Assembly (NCBI GenBank): GCA_016184115.1
Contig: JACPDH010000013.1
Coordinates: 1-64,000, forward strand
Direction of reading: 5' to 3'
DNA from: Acidobacteriota bacterium
GTDB taxonomy: Bacteria > Acidobacteriota > Thermoanaerobaculia > Gp7-AA8
Length of the DNA: 64,000 nucleotides
Shown here: positions 24,854 through 32,757 of the stretch, in pieces
Position numbering within the stretch: the stretch's first letter is position 1
Layout: each line of letters opens with the position of its first letter
Translations under genes and position numbers: made by a program
Notes under the pieces: generated by a model
Told to the model about the DNA's origin: nothing
What the model saw: only the letters and a program-made list of their open reading frames with translations
Databases searched by the model: none

Positions 24854-25926
24854 CGCTTCTCCTGAAAGAGCGCCGCGATCGCCGCGTCATACGGCGGACG
24901 GAGCACGCCTCGCTCGGTGACGATCGCCGTGATCAGACGTGCCGGGGTGACGTCGAACGCGGGATGCCGGACGCGTACGCCGTCGGGTGCGGTCACCACC
25001 GAAGCCGCCTTACCGTCGGGGCCGATGCCGCGCGTTTCGACGACCTCGTTCGCGCTTCGCTCCTCGATCGGGATCGCCGCCCCCGTCGCGCAGTCCGGAT
25101 CGATCGTCGACAGCGGCGCCGCGACGTAGAACGGCACGCCGTGTGCGTTCGCGAGCACCGCGACCGCATACGTACCGATCTTGTTCGCTGCGTCGCCGTT
25201 TGCCGCGATGCGATCGGCTCCGACGATGACGGCGTCGAACGTACCCTTCGAGAAGAAATGCCCTGCCATGCTGTCAGTGATCACGGTGACGTCGATGCCG
25301 TCGCGTTGGAGCTCCCACGCCGTCAGTCTCGAGCCCTGAAGATACGGGCGTGTCTCATCGGCAAACACGGCGATCGTCTTCCCGGCGTCGCGTGCGGCGC
25401 GAATGACGCCGAGTGCAGTGCCGTAGCCTCCCGTCGCCAGCGCGCCCGCGTTGCAGTGTGTGAGCACGGTGGAGCTTGCGGGGAGGAGGCCGGCGCCGAA
25501 TGCGCCCATCCGCTTGTTCCCCTCGATGTCTTCCGCATGAATTGCGCACGCTTCGGCGGCGAGGCGCTCCGCAATCGCAGCGGGCTCGAGCGACTCGAGA
25601 CCGTCGAACGCCCGCATCATCCGATCGACGGCCCAGGCGAGATTGACCGCGGTCGGCCGGGAGCGGCGAAGTATCTCCGCGGCCGGGACGAGCGCGTCGC
25701 GAACCGGGGTGCCGCGCATGACCGCGAGGCGAGCTTCGAGCGCGAGGCCGTATGCTGCGGCGACGCCGATCGCCGGCGCTCCTCGCACGACCATCGTCGT
25801 GATGGCCGAGGCGACCGACGCGGCGTCGGTGAACGAAATCCAGTCGATACGGCGCGGCAACAAGCGCTGGTCGAGCATCTCGAGGCGGTCGCCAAGCCAG
25901 CGGAGTGGGGAAGAGTTCTCGTCCAT
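24850..25926 (-). CDS. mtnA: S-methyl-5-thioribose-1-phosphate isomerase
   Basis: 358 aa. The family motifs are present: [16 protein letters not shown], the catalytic Cys in [19 protein letters not shown], and the catalytic Asp in [18 protein letters not shown]. It isomerises methylthioribose-1-phosphate to methylthioribulose-1-phosphate in methionine salvage. ATG 25926 is chosen because the conserved part starts [15 protein letters not shown]; the open frame extends 13 codons more. A -10-like TAGTAT lies 11 nt before the ATG with no ribosome binding site. Other salvage genes are not in the window. Confidence 0.95.
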   Translation of the reverse strand: MDENSSPLRWLGDRLEMLDQRLLPRRIDWISFTDAASVASAITTMVVRGAPAIGVAAAYGLALEARLAVMRGTPVRDALVPAAEILRRSRPTAVNLAWAVDRMMRAFDGLESLEPAAIAERLAAEACAIHAEDIEGNKRMGAFGAGLLPASSTVLTHCNAGALATGGYGTALGVIRAARDAGKTIAVFADETRPYLQGSRLTAWELQRDGIDVTVITDSMAGHFFSKGTFDAVIVGADRIAANGDAANKIGTYAVAVLANAHGVPFYVAAPLSTIDPDCATGAAIPIEERSANEVVETRGIGPDGKAASVVTAPDGVRVRHPAFDVTPARLITAIVTERGVLRPPYDAAIAALFQEKR

Positions 25927-26022
25927 CTGGAATCGGTATACTACCAAGGCCCCGGCTGCTCCCATGCGGCGTGACGGCCGCGGCAGAAGCAGGTCGAAGA
26001 AACGCTACGGAGGCTAACGAGC

Positions 26023-27027
26023 ATGCGAGTTGGAATCAACGGTTTCGGGCGCATCGGTCGCGTCGTGATGCGCACGGCACTCAAATACGGGACGGATCTC
26101 GAATTCGTCGCGGTCAACGACATCACCGACCCGGGGACGCTGGCGTACCTTCTGAAGTACGACTCGGTCCACGGCAATCTCGAGAACGACATCGTTGCGA
26201 AGGACAATTCGATCGTCATCGACGGCAAGCCGATCCGCGTCTTCGCGGAGAAGGATCCGGCGAAGATCCCGTGGGAAGAGCTCGATATCGATCTCGTCAT
26301 CGAGTCGACTGGCCTCTGGACGAAGCGTGAGGATGCAGCAAAGCACCTCCGCGGCAAGGTCAAACACGTCGTCATCTCGGCGCCGGCGAAAGGCGAAGAC
26401 ATCACCGTCTGCCTGGGTGTCAATGAAAGCGCGCTCGATGTGACGAAGCATGTCGTCATCTCCAACGCGTCATGCACCACGAACTGCATGGCGCCGATGG
26501 CCAAGGTCCTGCACGAGAAGTTCGGGATCAAGAAGGGGATCATGACGACGATCCACTCCTACACGAACGACCAGCGGATCCTCGACCTGCCCCACAAGGA
26601 TCATCGCCGCGCCCGCGCGGCCGCGCTGTCGATGATTCCGACGAGCACGGGCGCCGCGAAGGCTGTCGGCCTCGTCCTTCCCGAGCTGAAAGGCAAGTTC
26701 GACGGAATCCCGGTCCGCGTGCCGACGCCGAACGTCTCCCTCGTCGACCTCGTGATCGAGACCGAGAAGCCGACGAATGTCGAAGAGATCAACCAGGCGA
26801 TCCGCGACGCGGCGAACGGCCCGCTCAAGGGCATCCTCGCCTACAGCGATGAAGAGCTCGTCTCGGTCGATTTCAAGGGACACCCGGCGTCGTCGATCTT
26901 CGATACGGGCTACACTCGTTCGGTCGATCCACACATGCACAAGGTGCTCTCGTGGTACGACAACGAGTGGGGCTACTCGAAGCGCGTCGTCGACCTCTGC
27001 GCCTTCATCGACAAGAAGAAAGGTTGA
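26023..27027 (+). CDS. gap: Glyceraldehyde-3-phosphate dehydrogenase (type I)
   Basis: 334 aa, standard length. NAD site INGFGRIGR, catalytic Cys151 in SNASCTTNC, and the S-loop and His region MTTIHSYTNDQRILDLPH; the C-terminus reads WYDNEWGYSKRV. It makes 1,3-bisphosphoglycerate in glycolysis. GGAGG lies 9 nt upstream of the ATG. Asp at the end of beta-2 (VNDITD) fits NAD rather than NADP preference. A strong terminator separates it from pgk. Confidence 0.98.
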   Translation: MRVGINGFGRIGRVVMRTALKYGTDLEFVAVNDITDPGTLAYLLKYDSVHGNLENDIVAKDNSIVIDGKPIRVFAEKDPAKIPWEELDIDLVIESTGLWTKREDAAKHLRGKVKHVVISAPAKGEDITVCLGVNESALDVTKHVVISNASCTTNCMAPMAKVLHEKFGIKKGIMTTIHSYTNDQRILDLPHKDHRRARAAALSMIPTSTGAAKAVGLVLPELKGKFDGIPVRVPTPNVSLVDLVIETEKPTNVEEINQAIRDAANGPLKGILAYSDEELVSVDFKGHPASSIFDTGYTRSVDPHMHKVLSWYDNEWGYSKRVVDLCAFIDKKKG

Positions 27028-27040
27028 TTCCAGTCACACC

Positions 27041-27074
27041 GTCCGGCCGCGCGAATGCGCGGCCGGACGCTTTT
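27041..27074 (+). terminator. Strong intrinsic terminator between gap and pgk
   Basis: A perfect 12-bp stem GTCCGGCCGCGC with GCGCGGCCGGAC, loop GAAT, followed by GCTTTT. It lies 14 nt after the gap stop and 44 nt before the pgk ATG. Either pgk has its own promoter or a set fraction of transcripts reads through. Confidence 0.9.
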
Positions 27075-27117
27075 CGGAGCCCCGCCACGGGCCCCCTTGC
27101 CTGCTGAGGAGCGCACC

Positions 27118-28308
27118 ATGATCAAGGTCAATACCGTCGACAAGCTCGACCTCCGCGGCGCGACCGTGTTCTACCGCGTCGACTACAACGTCCCGATGGA
27201 GAACGGGAAGGTCACCGACACGACGCGCATCGAAGAGACTCTGCCGACGCTCTCGTTCATGCGCGAGCGCGAGGCAAAGATCGTGATTGCCGCGCATCTC
27301 GGGCGCCCCAAGGGGCAGCGCAACGAGAAGTACTCGCTCCGTGCCGTGCGTGACACTCTCGCCGAGATGATCAACGTCGAGGTGACGTTCGCCGACGACT
27401 GCGTCGGGCCCGACGCGGTTGCGAAGGCGAAGGCACTCCAGCCAGGTGGCGTGCTGCTGCTCGAGAATCTCCGCTTCCACGCGGAGGAGGAGAAGAACGA
27501 CCCCGCGTTCGCAAAACAGCTCCGCGAGCTCGCCGACGTCTACGTCGACGACGCCTTCGGCGGGGCACATCGCGCGCATGCGTCCATCGTCGGCCTCGCC
27601 GAGCTGTTCGAGCCGTCGAAGCGTGCCGCGGGATTCCTGATGACCAAGGAGCTCGAGTTCCTGCAGAAGATCACCAACGTCTCCGATCGCCCGTTCGTTG
27701 CGGTCCTCGGTGGGGCGAAGATCGCAGGTAAGATCGAGCCGCTCGAGGCGATGATCAAGCTCGCCGACCACGTCCTCATCGGCGGCGGTATGGCGAACAC
27801 GTTTCTTGCGGCGAAGGGGCATGCGCTCGGCGCGAGCCTCGTCGACGCCGAGTCGCTCCCCGTCGCGACGAAGATTCTCTCCGCGAATGAACGGGCCCAG
27901 CTGCATCTCCCGGCCGATCTCGTGCTCGGCGACGACGTGAAGGCACCGACCAGGGTACGGACCGTCGATGTCGGCGCGGAGATCGCGGACGATGAGATGG
28001 CTGCCGACATCGGCCCGAACACGATCGAGGCATACGCCGCGATTCTCGCCAGCGCAAAGACGATCTTCTGGAACGGTCCGATGGGAGTCTTCGAAACGAA
28101 GGAGTTCTCCGCGGGTACGCTGGCTGTCGCGAAAGCGGTCTCGCACGCTGACGCGACGTCGATCGTCGGCGGAGGCGAATCGGTCGAGGCAGTCAACGAG
28201 TCAGGCTACGCCGATCGGATCAGCCACATCTCGACGGGTGGAGGTGCATCGCTGGAGTTCGTGTCGGGCGAGAGTCTGCCTGGAGTGGAAGTGCTGCGCA
28301 TCGGTTGA
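27118..28308 (+). CDS. pgk: Phosphoglycerate kinase
   Basis: 396 aa. Substrate-binding segments RVDYNVPMENGKV, HLGRPKG and ENLRFHAEEEKND, and the C-terminal nucleotide site GGGES and EFVSG. It transfers phosphate from 1,3-bisphosphoglycerate to ADP. ATG 27118 follows GAGGAG at about 6 nt; the upstream open frame is the terminator and leader. It follows gap as in many bacteria, but with a strong terminator between. A short heptad-like repeat lies between it and the CYTH gene. Confidence 0.97.
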   Translation: MIKVNTVDKLDLRGATVFYRVDYNVPMENGKVTDTTRIEETLPTLSFMREREAKIVIAAHLGRPKGQRNEKYSLRAVRDTLAEMINVEVTFADDCVGPDAVAKAKALQPGGVLLLENLRFHAEEEKNDPAFAKQLRELADVYVDDAFGGAHRAHASIVGLAELFEPSKRAAGFLMTKELEFLQKITNVSDRPFVAVLGGAKIAGKIEPLEAMIKLADHVLIGGGMANTFLAAKGHALGASLVDAESLPVATKILSANERAQLHLPADLVLGDDVKAPTRVRTVDVGAEIADDEMAADIGPNTIEAYAAILASAKTIFWNGPMGVFETKEFSAGTLAVAKAVSHADATSIVGGGESVEAVNESGYADRISHISTGGGASLEFVSGESLPGVEVLRIG

Positions 28309-28319
28309 TGCGAACGATG

Positions 28320-28357
28320 CGAATCGAGAAACGAGAATCACGATTCTCAATCAAATC
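28320..28357. repeat. Short heptad inverted repeat between pgk and the CYTH gene
   Basis: CGAATCGAGAAAC, then GAGAATC (28333-28339) and its inverse GATTCTC (28342-28348) separated by only two bases, then TCAATCAAATCC. The units are 7 nt and of the same GARAATC type as the elements at 21471 and 31654. It fills the space between the two genes and provides no Shine-Dalgarno sequence for the CYTH gene. Confidence 0.5.
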
Positions 28358-28360
28358 CGA

Positions 28361-28927
28361 ATGGCCCAGGAAATCGAAATCAAGTTTCCGCTCACCGATC
28401 GCCTTGCGATCGTCCGAAGGCTCGAGGGCCTGGGGGCGGAGCGTCTCTACCCCGAAACGTTCGAGGACAACATCGTTCTCGACCGTCGCGGCGAGCTGAA
28501 GACGCGCGGCTCGCTACTTCGCGTCCGCAGGTTCGGCCGCTACACGCTCGTGACGTTCAAGGGGCCGCAGTCGATCAGTGGTGGCGTGCGGACGCGTGAG
28601 GAAGTGCAGACGGGGATTGAGAGTCTGGAGAAGGCGATTGCGCTCTTCGACCAGCTCGGTTTCAAGCCGGTCTTTCGCTACCAGAAGTTCCGCGAGGTCT
28701 GGCGCATCGGCGCCGCGGAGGTGGTGCTCGACCGCACACCGATCGGCGACTACTTCGAGATCGAGGGAGCGCTCGCCACGATCCGCGAGATTGCCGCATC
28801 GCTCGGCATGGAGATGGACAAGGCGATACGTCAGAACTACGCCGACCTCTACCGTCAGCAGCGGCGTACCCGTCCCGATCTCGGCGAGAACATGGTCTTC
28901 CCACCCGAAGGATACCCATCGGGATGA
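28361..28927 (+). CDS. CYTH-domain protein (CyaB/ThTPase-like)
   Basis: 188 aa. It begins MAQEIEIKFPL, the EXEXK motif that names the CYTH metal-triphosphate tunnel fold. Further conserved parts are the basic strand RVRRFGRYTLVTFKGP, EEVQTGI and VVLDRTPIGDYFEIEG. Members include class IV adenylate cyclases, thiamine triphosphatases and inorganic triphosphatases, which sequence alone does not separate; the length of about 190 aa and the late DxxxxGxFxEIEG-type segment suit CyaB-like proteins. Its stop overlaps the start of the nucleotidyltransferase gene (ATGA), so the two are co-translated. Confidence 0.88.
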   Translation: MAQEIEIKFPLTDRLAIVRRLEGLGAERLYPETFEDNIVLDRRGELKTRGSLLRVRRFGRYTLVTFKGPQSISGGVRTREEVQTGIESLEKAIALFDQLGFKPVFRYQKFREVWRIGAAEVVLDRTPIGDYFEIEGALATIREIAASLGMEMDKAIRQNYADLYRQQRRTRPDLGENMVFPPEGYPSG

Positions 28928-29940
28928 AGGGAATGGTTCTCGCGGCGGGGCTCGGAACGCGCTTCCGCCCCGTGACCGACACGATTCCGAAGCCGCTCGT
29001 ACCGCTCTGTAATCAGCCGCTCGCGGGATGGGTGGTCGATTCGTTGATCGCCGCGGGCGCGGACGAAGTCGTCGTCAATCTTCATCACCATCCCGCGAAG
29101 CTCCGCGCATGGCTCGACGCCCGTTACAAAGGAAGCTGCACGATTCGTTACTCGGACGAGCCGGTGATCCTCGGAACGGGAGGAGGGCTCCGGAAGGTGC
29201 GGCGGTACTTCGAGCGCGAAGAGATCTTTCTGCTCGTCAACGGCGACTCGGTGCAGTTCCCTCCCTGGAACGCGCTGATCGGCTCGCTACGGACGAGCGG
29301 CGCGATCGCAGCGATGTTGCTCCGTCACCCACCGCGCGATGACCGGTTCACGAGCGTCTGGGTTGACGGCCATCGCGTCACGTCGATCGGCGCGGCGGGG
29401 TGCGGCGAGCCACTGATGTTCTCGGGGGTACATGCGCTGACGCCGGATGTCTTCGAGTGTCTGCCCGATCGCGATGTTTCCGGCATGACCGAAGACTTCT
29501 ACCGGCCCATGCTCGAGCGCGGCGAGCGCGAAATCGTGGGGGTCGTGCACGACGGGCTCTGGTTCGACGTCGGAAGCCCGCGCCGCTACTCTCAGGCAAG
29601 CCGCGAATTGACCGCGGCGATCGCGCGCGGCGAGGTTCGCGCACCAGCCGGATCTCACGCCGGCGCGGGCGCATCTGTCGTCGCGGACAGCGCGCGGATC
29701 GACGGGACGATCTCGATGGCGGTCGCGGGAGAGTGCAGCGTCATCGAGGGGGGCGCGATCGTCGCAGACAGCGCGCTCTGGGAGCATGCGGTCGTCGGCG
29801 CGAACGCGCGGGTCGAGGGATCGATCGTCGGCAACGGTGTCCACGTTGCAGCAGGCGCGGTGGTTCGCAACGCCCTGCTCTGGGGCCGCGACGTCATTCC
29901 GGTCGATCCGGATCTTCCCTGCGTTGTGACGGAGCTGTAG
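28924..29940 (+). CDS. Sugar-phosphate nucleotidyltransferase (mannose-1-phosphate guanylyltransferase-like)
   Basis: 338 aa. The NTP-binding signature AAGLGTRFRPVT with the Lys of IPKPLVPLCNQPL; the metal Asp is in LLVNGDSV and a second in WFDVGSPRRY. The C-terminal about 110 residues form a left-handed beta-helix (repeats such as GAIVADSALWEHAVVGANAR). This matches the NDP-sugar synthases of the GlmU/ManC/HddC group. The sugar is not certain; heptose, mannose or glucose are possible. It overlaps the CYTH gene by 4 nt and precedes cell-envelope genes (a second RlpA, GT2), which fits a surface polysaccharide role. Confidence 0.88.
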   Translation: MKGMVLAAGLGTRFRPVTDTIPKPLVPLCNQPLAGWVVDSLIAAGADEVVVNLHHHPAKLRAWLDARYKGSCTIRYSDEPVILGTGGGLRKVRRYFEREEIFLLVNGDSVQFPPWNALIGSLRTSGAIAAMLLRHPPRDDRFTSVWVDGHRVTSIGAAGCGEPLMFSGVHALTPDVFECLPDRDVSGMTEDFYRPMLERGEREIVGVVHDGLWFDVGSPRRYSQASRELTAAIARGEVRAPAGSHAGAGASVVADSARIDGTISMAVAGECSVIEGGAIVADSALWEHAVVGANARVEGSIVGNGVHVAAGAVVRNALLWGRDVIPVDPDLPCVVTEL

Positions 29941-29984
29941 CGCCGGCGAGCGGGAGCGCATCGGCTGAGAGTCCGTGCAGGAGA

Positions 29985-30389
29985 TTAGTCGGGAAGGCGC
30001 AGGACTTCGATCGTCACGCTGCGATCGAGGGAGACATGCACACCGAGCGACTCGGCCGCGGCGCGTGTCAGGTCGATGATGAACTTGCCACCGAAGGGGC
30101 CGCGGTCGTTGATGCGGAGAAGCACGTCCTTCCCTGTGGCGCGCGAACGGACTCGAACGACCGTACCTAACGGGAGCTCCTTGTGCGCCGCCGTCATGAG
30201 CGCGTGACGGAAGATCTCGCCGTTTGCAGTCTTTCGCCCCTCGAATTTTTGCGCGTAGTAGCAGGCATCGCCCTCGAGCGAAGAAGGCGCAACGAGGAGT
30301 TTGCGGACGGGAGCCGGGCTTTGCCACTCGCATGCGGACTGGCTGCCCGGAAGCAGGACGGCGAACGAAAGCAGCGCAGCGCCTAGCAT
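29985..30389 (-). CDS. Short RlpA-like double-psi beta-barrel protein
   Basis: 134 aa, exported. A hydrophobic signal (LGAALLSFAVLLPGS) ends near QSAC (Cys20), which could act as a lipobox. The barrel carries ACYYAQKFEGRKTANGEIF, MTAAHKELPLGT and the INDRGPF motif with the catalytic Asp. There is no SPOR domain, unlike the RlpA at 92-955, so septal targeting by denuded glycans is not expected. The ATG follows GAGAGAG at about 6 nt. It is convergent with the nucleotidyltransferase gene. Confidence 0.9.
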   Translation of the reverse strand: MLGAALLSFAVLLPGSQSACEWQSPAPVRKLLVAPSSLEGDACYYAQKFEGRKTANGEIFRHALMTAAHKELPLGTVVRVRSRATGKDVLLRINDRGPFGGKFIIDLTRAAAESLGVHVSLDRSVTIEVLRLPD

Positions 30390-30447
30390 CGGCTCTCTCT
30401 CGTGCGCGCTGGTCGCATGCGGGTCGGTTGTGCTGTAATCATCGCCT

Positions 30448-30693
30448 ATGACCGGTGCCAGACTCGTGACGGGGATCGTGGTGATGGGCGTCGCCGTCCC
30501 GCTCCTCCTCTTTTACCTTCTCGGACTGCAGACGATCAACCAGCTTCTCACGACTTCGGTCGTCTGCTTCTTCGCGTGGGGCATCGCAGACCTCCTCGCC
30601 GCGGTCCTCGAGCGGCCTCGACTCAGGGACCGGACACCGCAGGGTGCGCTTCGCGATTGGGAGCAACAGAAGAAAGATCCGACGAATCAGTAG
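30448..30693 (+). CDS. Small two-helix membrane protein
   Basis: 81 aa with two hydrophobic segments (about residues 5-27 and 32-53, VGVAVPLLLFYLLGL and SVVCFFAWGIADLLAAVL), then a basic and charged tail (ERPRLRDRTPQGALRDWEQQ). No known motif. It is divergent from the short RlpA gene. There is no Shine-Dalgarno sequence; GTAAT lies 9 nt before the ATG. Real-gene status rests on the regular membrane pattern and tail composition. Confidence 0.62.
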   Translation: MTGARLVTGIVVMGVAVPLLLFYLLGLQTINQLLTTSVVCFFAWGIADLLAAVLERPRLRDRTPQGALRDWEQQKKDPTNQ

Positions 30694-30740
30694 CCGCAAC
30701 GTCTTCGGCGCGCCACTTTCGGGCCTTAGTGCCCCGCTCG

Positions 30741-30780
30741 CTATCGGCTGTCGCAACAGAAGGGCTGAGAGAAATGCGGA
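30741..30780 (-). repeat. Partial copy of the GCATTTCTCACAGCC repeat family
   Basis: CTATCGGCTGTCGCAACAGA followed by AGGGCTGAGAGAAATGCGG is nearly the same as the right arm of the 41101-41291 element. It lies just before the 3' end of the GT2 gene, without a matching partner arm nearby. Confidence 0.65.
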
Positions 30781-30801
30781 CTCGATGAGGCGTTCAGCGC
30801 G

Positions 30802-31653
30802 TCATCCCCGATCCACGTCTGCGTCTTCCCACGGCATCTTCCACACTTCCTCGTCAGTCTCGATCTTCGGGAGCGTCGGGGCCTTGCCCTGTTCCTTCAA
30901 GCGATTGAACTCCCAGAGCTTCGAGTACTTCCAGAATGTGTAGAAAGTATGGAGCCCGACGGTGATCAGCCCAGGGGCTCCGTCGAGGAAGCCGAGGTTG
31001 ACGACGTAGTCGCGGAAGAAACGAGCGAACGAATGGCCGAGGATGCCGAGCGCGGACACCTCGCGCCCCTCGATGTGCAGCTGCGTCCCGCCCCAGAGAC
31101 CGTAGCGCGTCATCTTCTCGACCTGGTGATCGAATGATCGAATGTAGAGATGCTTGAACTTTCCGCGCAGTCGGCCGACGGGACCGTTGACCGCGAGGTC
31201 GGTATGAACGCGGCGATTGGGATAGCGGGCATTCTGACGGTGCATGAGGCGGCGAACACCATCGCGTTGCAGCCCGCTGTAGCGAACGGGACTCCCGAGG
31301 ACGTAGTTCGCGCGCCCGATCCAGTAGGCCCAGTACTTCGGCCCTTCCTCGAGGACGCGGAGGATCTCGTCTCGTAGCTCCGGGGTGACCTGCTCGTCAG
31401 CGTCGACGACCAGCACCCAGTCGTTGGCGACCGAGTCGAGGCCGAAGTTCTTTTGCGCGGCCGACCCGAGGTACTCGCGCTGGATGAACTTCACATGAGG
31501 GAAGCGATCACAGACGAGCTCGACCGTGCCGTCGTTGGAGTGCGAATCGACGAGGACGATCTCGTCGGCCCACTCGAGCGAGCGGAGACAAGGCTCGATG
31601 TGCTCGGCTTCGTTGAAAGTCGTGACGAGTGCGCTGATCTTTGGACGAGGCAT
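30802..31653 (-). CDS. Glycosyltransferase family 2 (WaaE/KdtX-like)
   Basis: 283 aa. The GT-A core reads SALVTTFNEAEHIEPCLRSL, IVLVDSHSNDGT and the metal-binding DADEQVTPEL. The later part (WIGRANYVLGSPVRYSGL, RRVHTDLAVNGPVGRL, FDHQVEKMTRYGLWG) matches the LPS-core glucosyltransferases of the WaaE/KdtX type, with C-terminal membrane-associated hydrophobic residues. It should add a hexose to a lipid-linked glycan at the inner face of the membrane. ATG 31653 is chosen at the start of the GT core; the frame continues 19 codons into the repeat element upstream. Confidence 0.9.
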   Translation of the reverse strand: MPRPKISALVTTFNEAEHIEPCLRSLEWADEIVLVDSHSNDGTVELVCDRFPHVKFIQREYLGSAAQKNFGLDSVANDWVLVVDADEQVTPELRDEILRVLEEGPKYWAYWIGRANYVLGSPVRYSGLQRDGVRRLMHRQNARYPNRRVHTDLAVNGPVGRLRGKFKHLYIRSFDHQVEKMTRYGLWGGTQLHIEGREVSALGILGHSFARFFRDYVVNLGFLDGAPGLITVGLHTFYTFWKYSKLWEFNRLKEQGKAPTLPKIETDEEVWKMPWEDADVDRG

Positions 31654-31777
31654 TGGAATCGAATTGGCAATTGAGGATCGAGAATCGAGAGGGGCGTCGC
31701 GGAGAGCCACGCCCGGTTCCGGAAGGCACTAACGCCTCGCGACAGCTCTCAACTCTCGATTCTCAATTCAGCATTCC
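31654..31777. repeat. Heptad inverted repeat between the MBL and GT2 genes
   Basis: On the plus strand, 31656-31692 reads in 7-nt steps GAATCGA, ATTGGCA, ATTGAGG, ATCGAGA, ATCGAGA. The inverse arm at 31745-31777, read on the minus strand, is GAATGCT, GAATTGA, GAATCGA, GAGTTGA, GAGC. The arms flank about 50 nt. The right arm starts at the stop of the MBL gene and the left arm ends at the GT2 start codon, so the element spans the whole gap. Confidence 0.75.
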
Positions 31778-32542
31778 TCAAAAGGTGTACTGCTTTTCCA
31801 CGAGGATCCGGGCGCGGCGGTCGCGAATGTTCCGGATCTCCGACTCGATCTTCCGTTCGTACGGAAGCTTGCGATGACTGGCGTAAAGCGGGGCGTCGAC
31901 TTCGATCTTGGCAAGCTCCCCTCCGAATAGCTCGGGGGTGAGGTGGCCACTCTCATTGGCGATCGAGGCGAAATCGTTCGGATACGACGCTTCGCTGATC
32001 ATGGCGACGATCCCAGGCGTCTTGTTGATCTTCTTCCAGATCGCGCTCGTCGGTCCCGTGTCGCCCGTAAAGGCGATCGCCTGGCCGCCAAGCTCGACGA
32101 TGACTCCCGCGGTCGCGACGGTATGATCGACCGGCGCGGCCGTGAACGCCATCCCTCCGATCATCGTCCGCTTTCCCGCCGCGAGCGCGCGGTAGCGCAC
32201 CGCCGCCTTCTCGGTGTGAGGCGAGGTGAACTTCTCGAAATCGGGCCAGACCCGTCCGTTGAAGAGATCGGCGTGGAGCATCTCCATGACGCTCTTCTCT
32301 GCGATTACTTCGAGCGGAGCCGCGTCGGAGTGGAACCGGTTCTCGATCAGTGTCGGGAGGTCGCGAATGTGGTCGGCATGTACGTGCGTGACGAAGACCA
32401 CCTCGATCTTCGACTGCTGCAGAAGCGTGAGCTTCGAGCCGAGCGTTCCGGCGTCGATCGCGACACGATCATCGATCACGTAACCGGTCAGGTTATGCGT
32501 CGCGTCCGCAGACCCGTAGGCACCCAGCACTTTCAATCTCAT
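31778..32542 (-). CDS. Metallo-beta-lactamase-fold hydrolase (class II cAMP phosphodiesterase-like)
   Basis: 254 aa. It starts MRLKVLGAYGSA and carries the metal site THVHADHIRDLP, then later AFTGDTG, SEASYPN and a final His in YASHRKLPYE. The HVHADHI spacing and the early N-terminal position of the motif resemble class II 3',5'-cyclic nucleotide phosphodiesterases, a branch of the MBL fold. RNase Z-like and other MBL hydrolases cannot be excluded. The CYTH protein encoded 3 kb upstream is a possible adenylate cyclase, so a cAMP link is conceivable but unproven. ATG 32542 begins the conserved first strand; the longer open frame includes repeat DNA. Confidence 0.82.
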   Translation of the reverse strand: MRLKVLGAYGSADATHNLTGYVIDDRVAIDAGTLGSKLTLLQQSKIEVVFVTHVHADHIRDLPTLIENRFHSDAAPLEVIAEKSVMEMLHADLFNGRVWPDFEKFTSPHTEKAAVRYRALAAGKRTMIGGMAFTAAPVDHTVATAGVIVELGGQAIAFTGDTGPTSAIWKKINKTPGIVAMISEASYPNDFASIANESGHLTPELFGGELAKIEVDAPLYASHRKLPYERKIESEIRNIRDRRARILVEKQYTF

Positions 32543-32608
32543 CGCAATGTCCGTCGGCGGAGGTACGTGCACGCTATTCTTGCAGCGGCGGGGGGCGGTG
32601 TCCAGCGG

Positions 32609-32757
32609 GTGGATTTCGGATTTCGGATTTGAGAGTCGAAGCCTGCGCCGGAACTGCTGAAAGGCGAGCTCTGCGACCCCTTTCTGCGTCGTTGCGCCCA
32701 ACTGCGATTCGCCACAAAATTCGAAGTTCGAAATTCGAAATTCGAAATCCGAAATGA
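32609..32757. repeat. Heptad inverted repeat abutting the lhr start codon
   Basis: The left arm (32611-32640) has GGATTTC, GGATTTC, GGATTTG. The right arm (32716-32757) has AAAATTC, GAAGTTC, GAAATTC, GAAATTC, GAAATCC, GAAATGA in exact 7-nt register. The last unit contains the ATG start of lhr. The arms are inverse (GAAATCC units) around about 75 nt. The array occupies the place where a ribosome binding site should be, so lhr has no Shine-Dalgarno sequence. Confidence 0.78.

Noticed and set aside
25927-26022. Firm promoter for gap from TATACT at 25937
   Set aside because: The -10 is good but no -35-like hexamer is found 15-19 nt upstream, and the same bases overlap the minus-strand TAGTAT before mtnA; too ambiguous to list.
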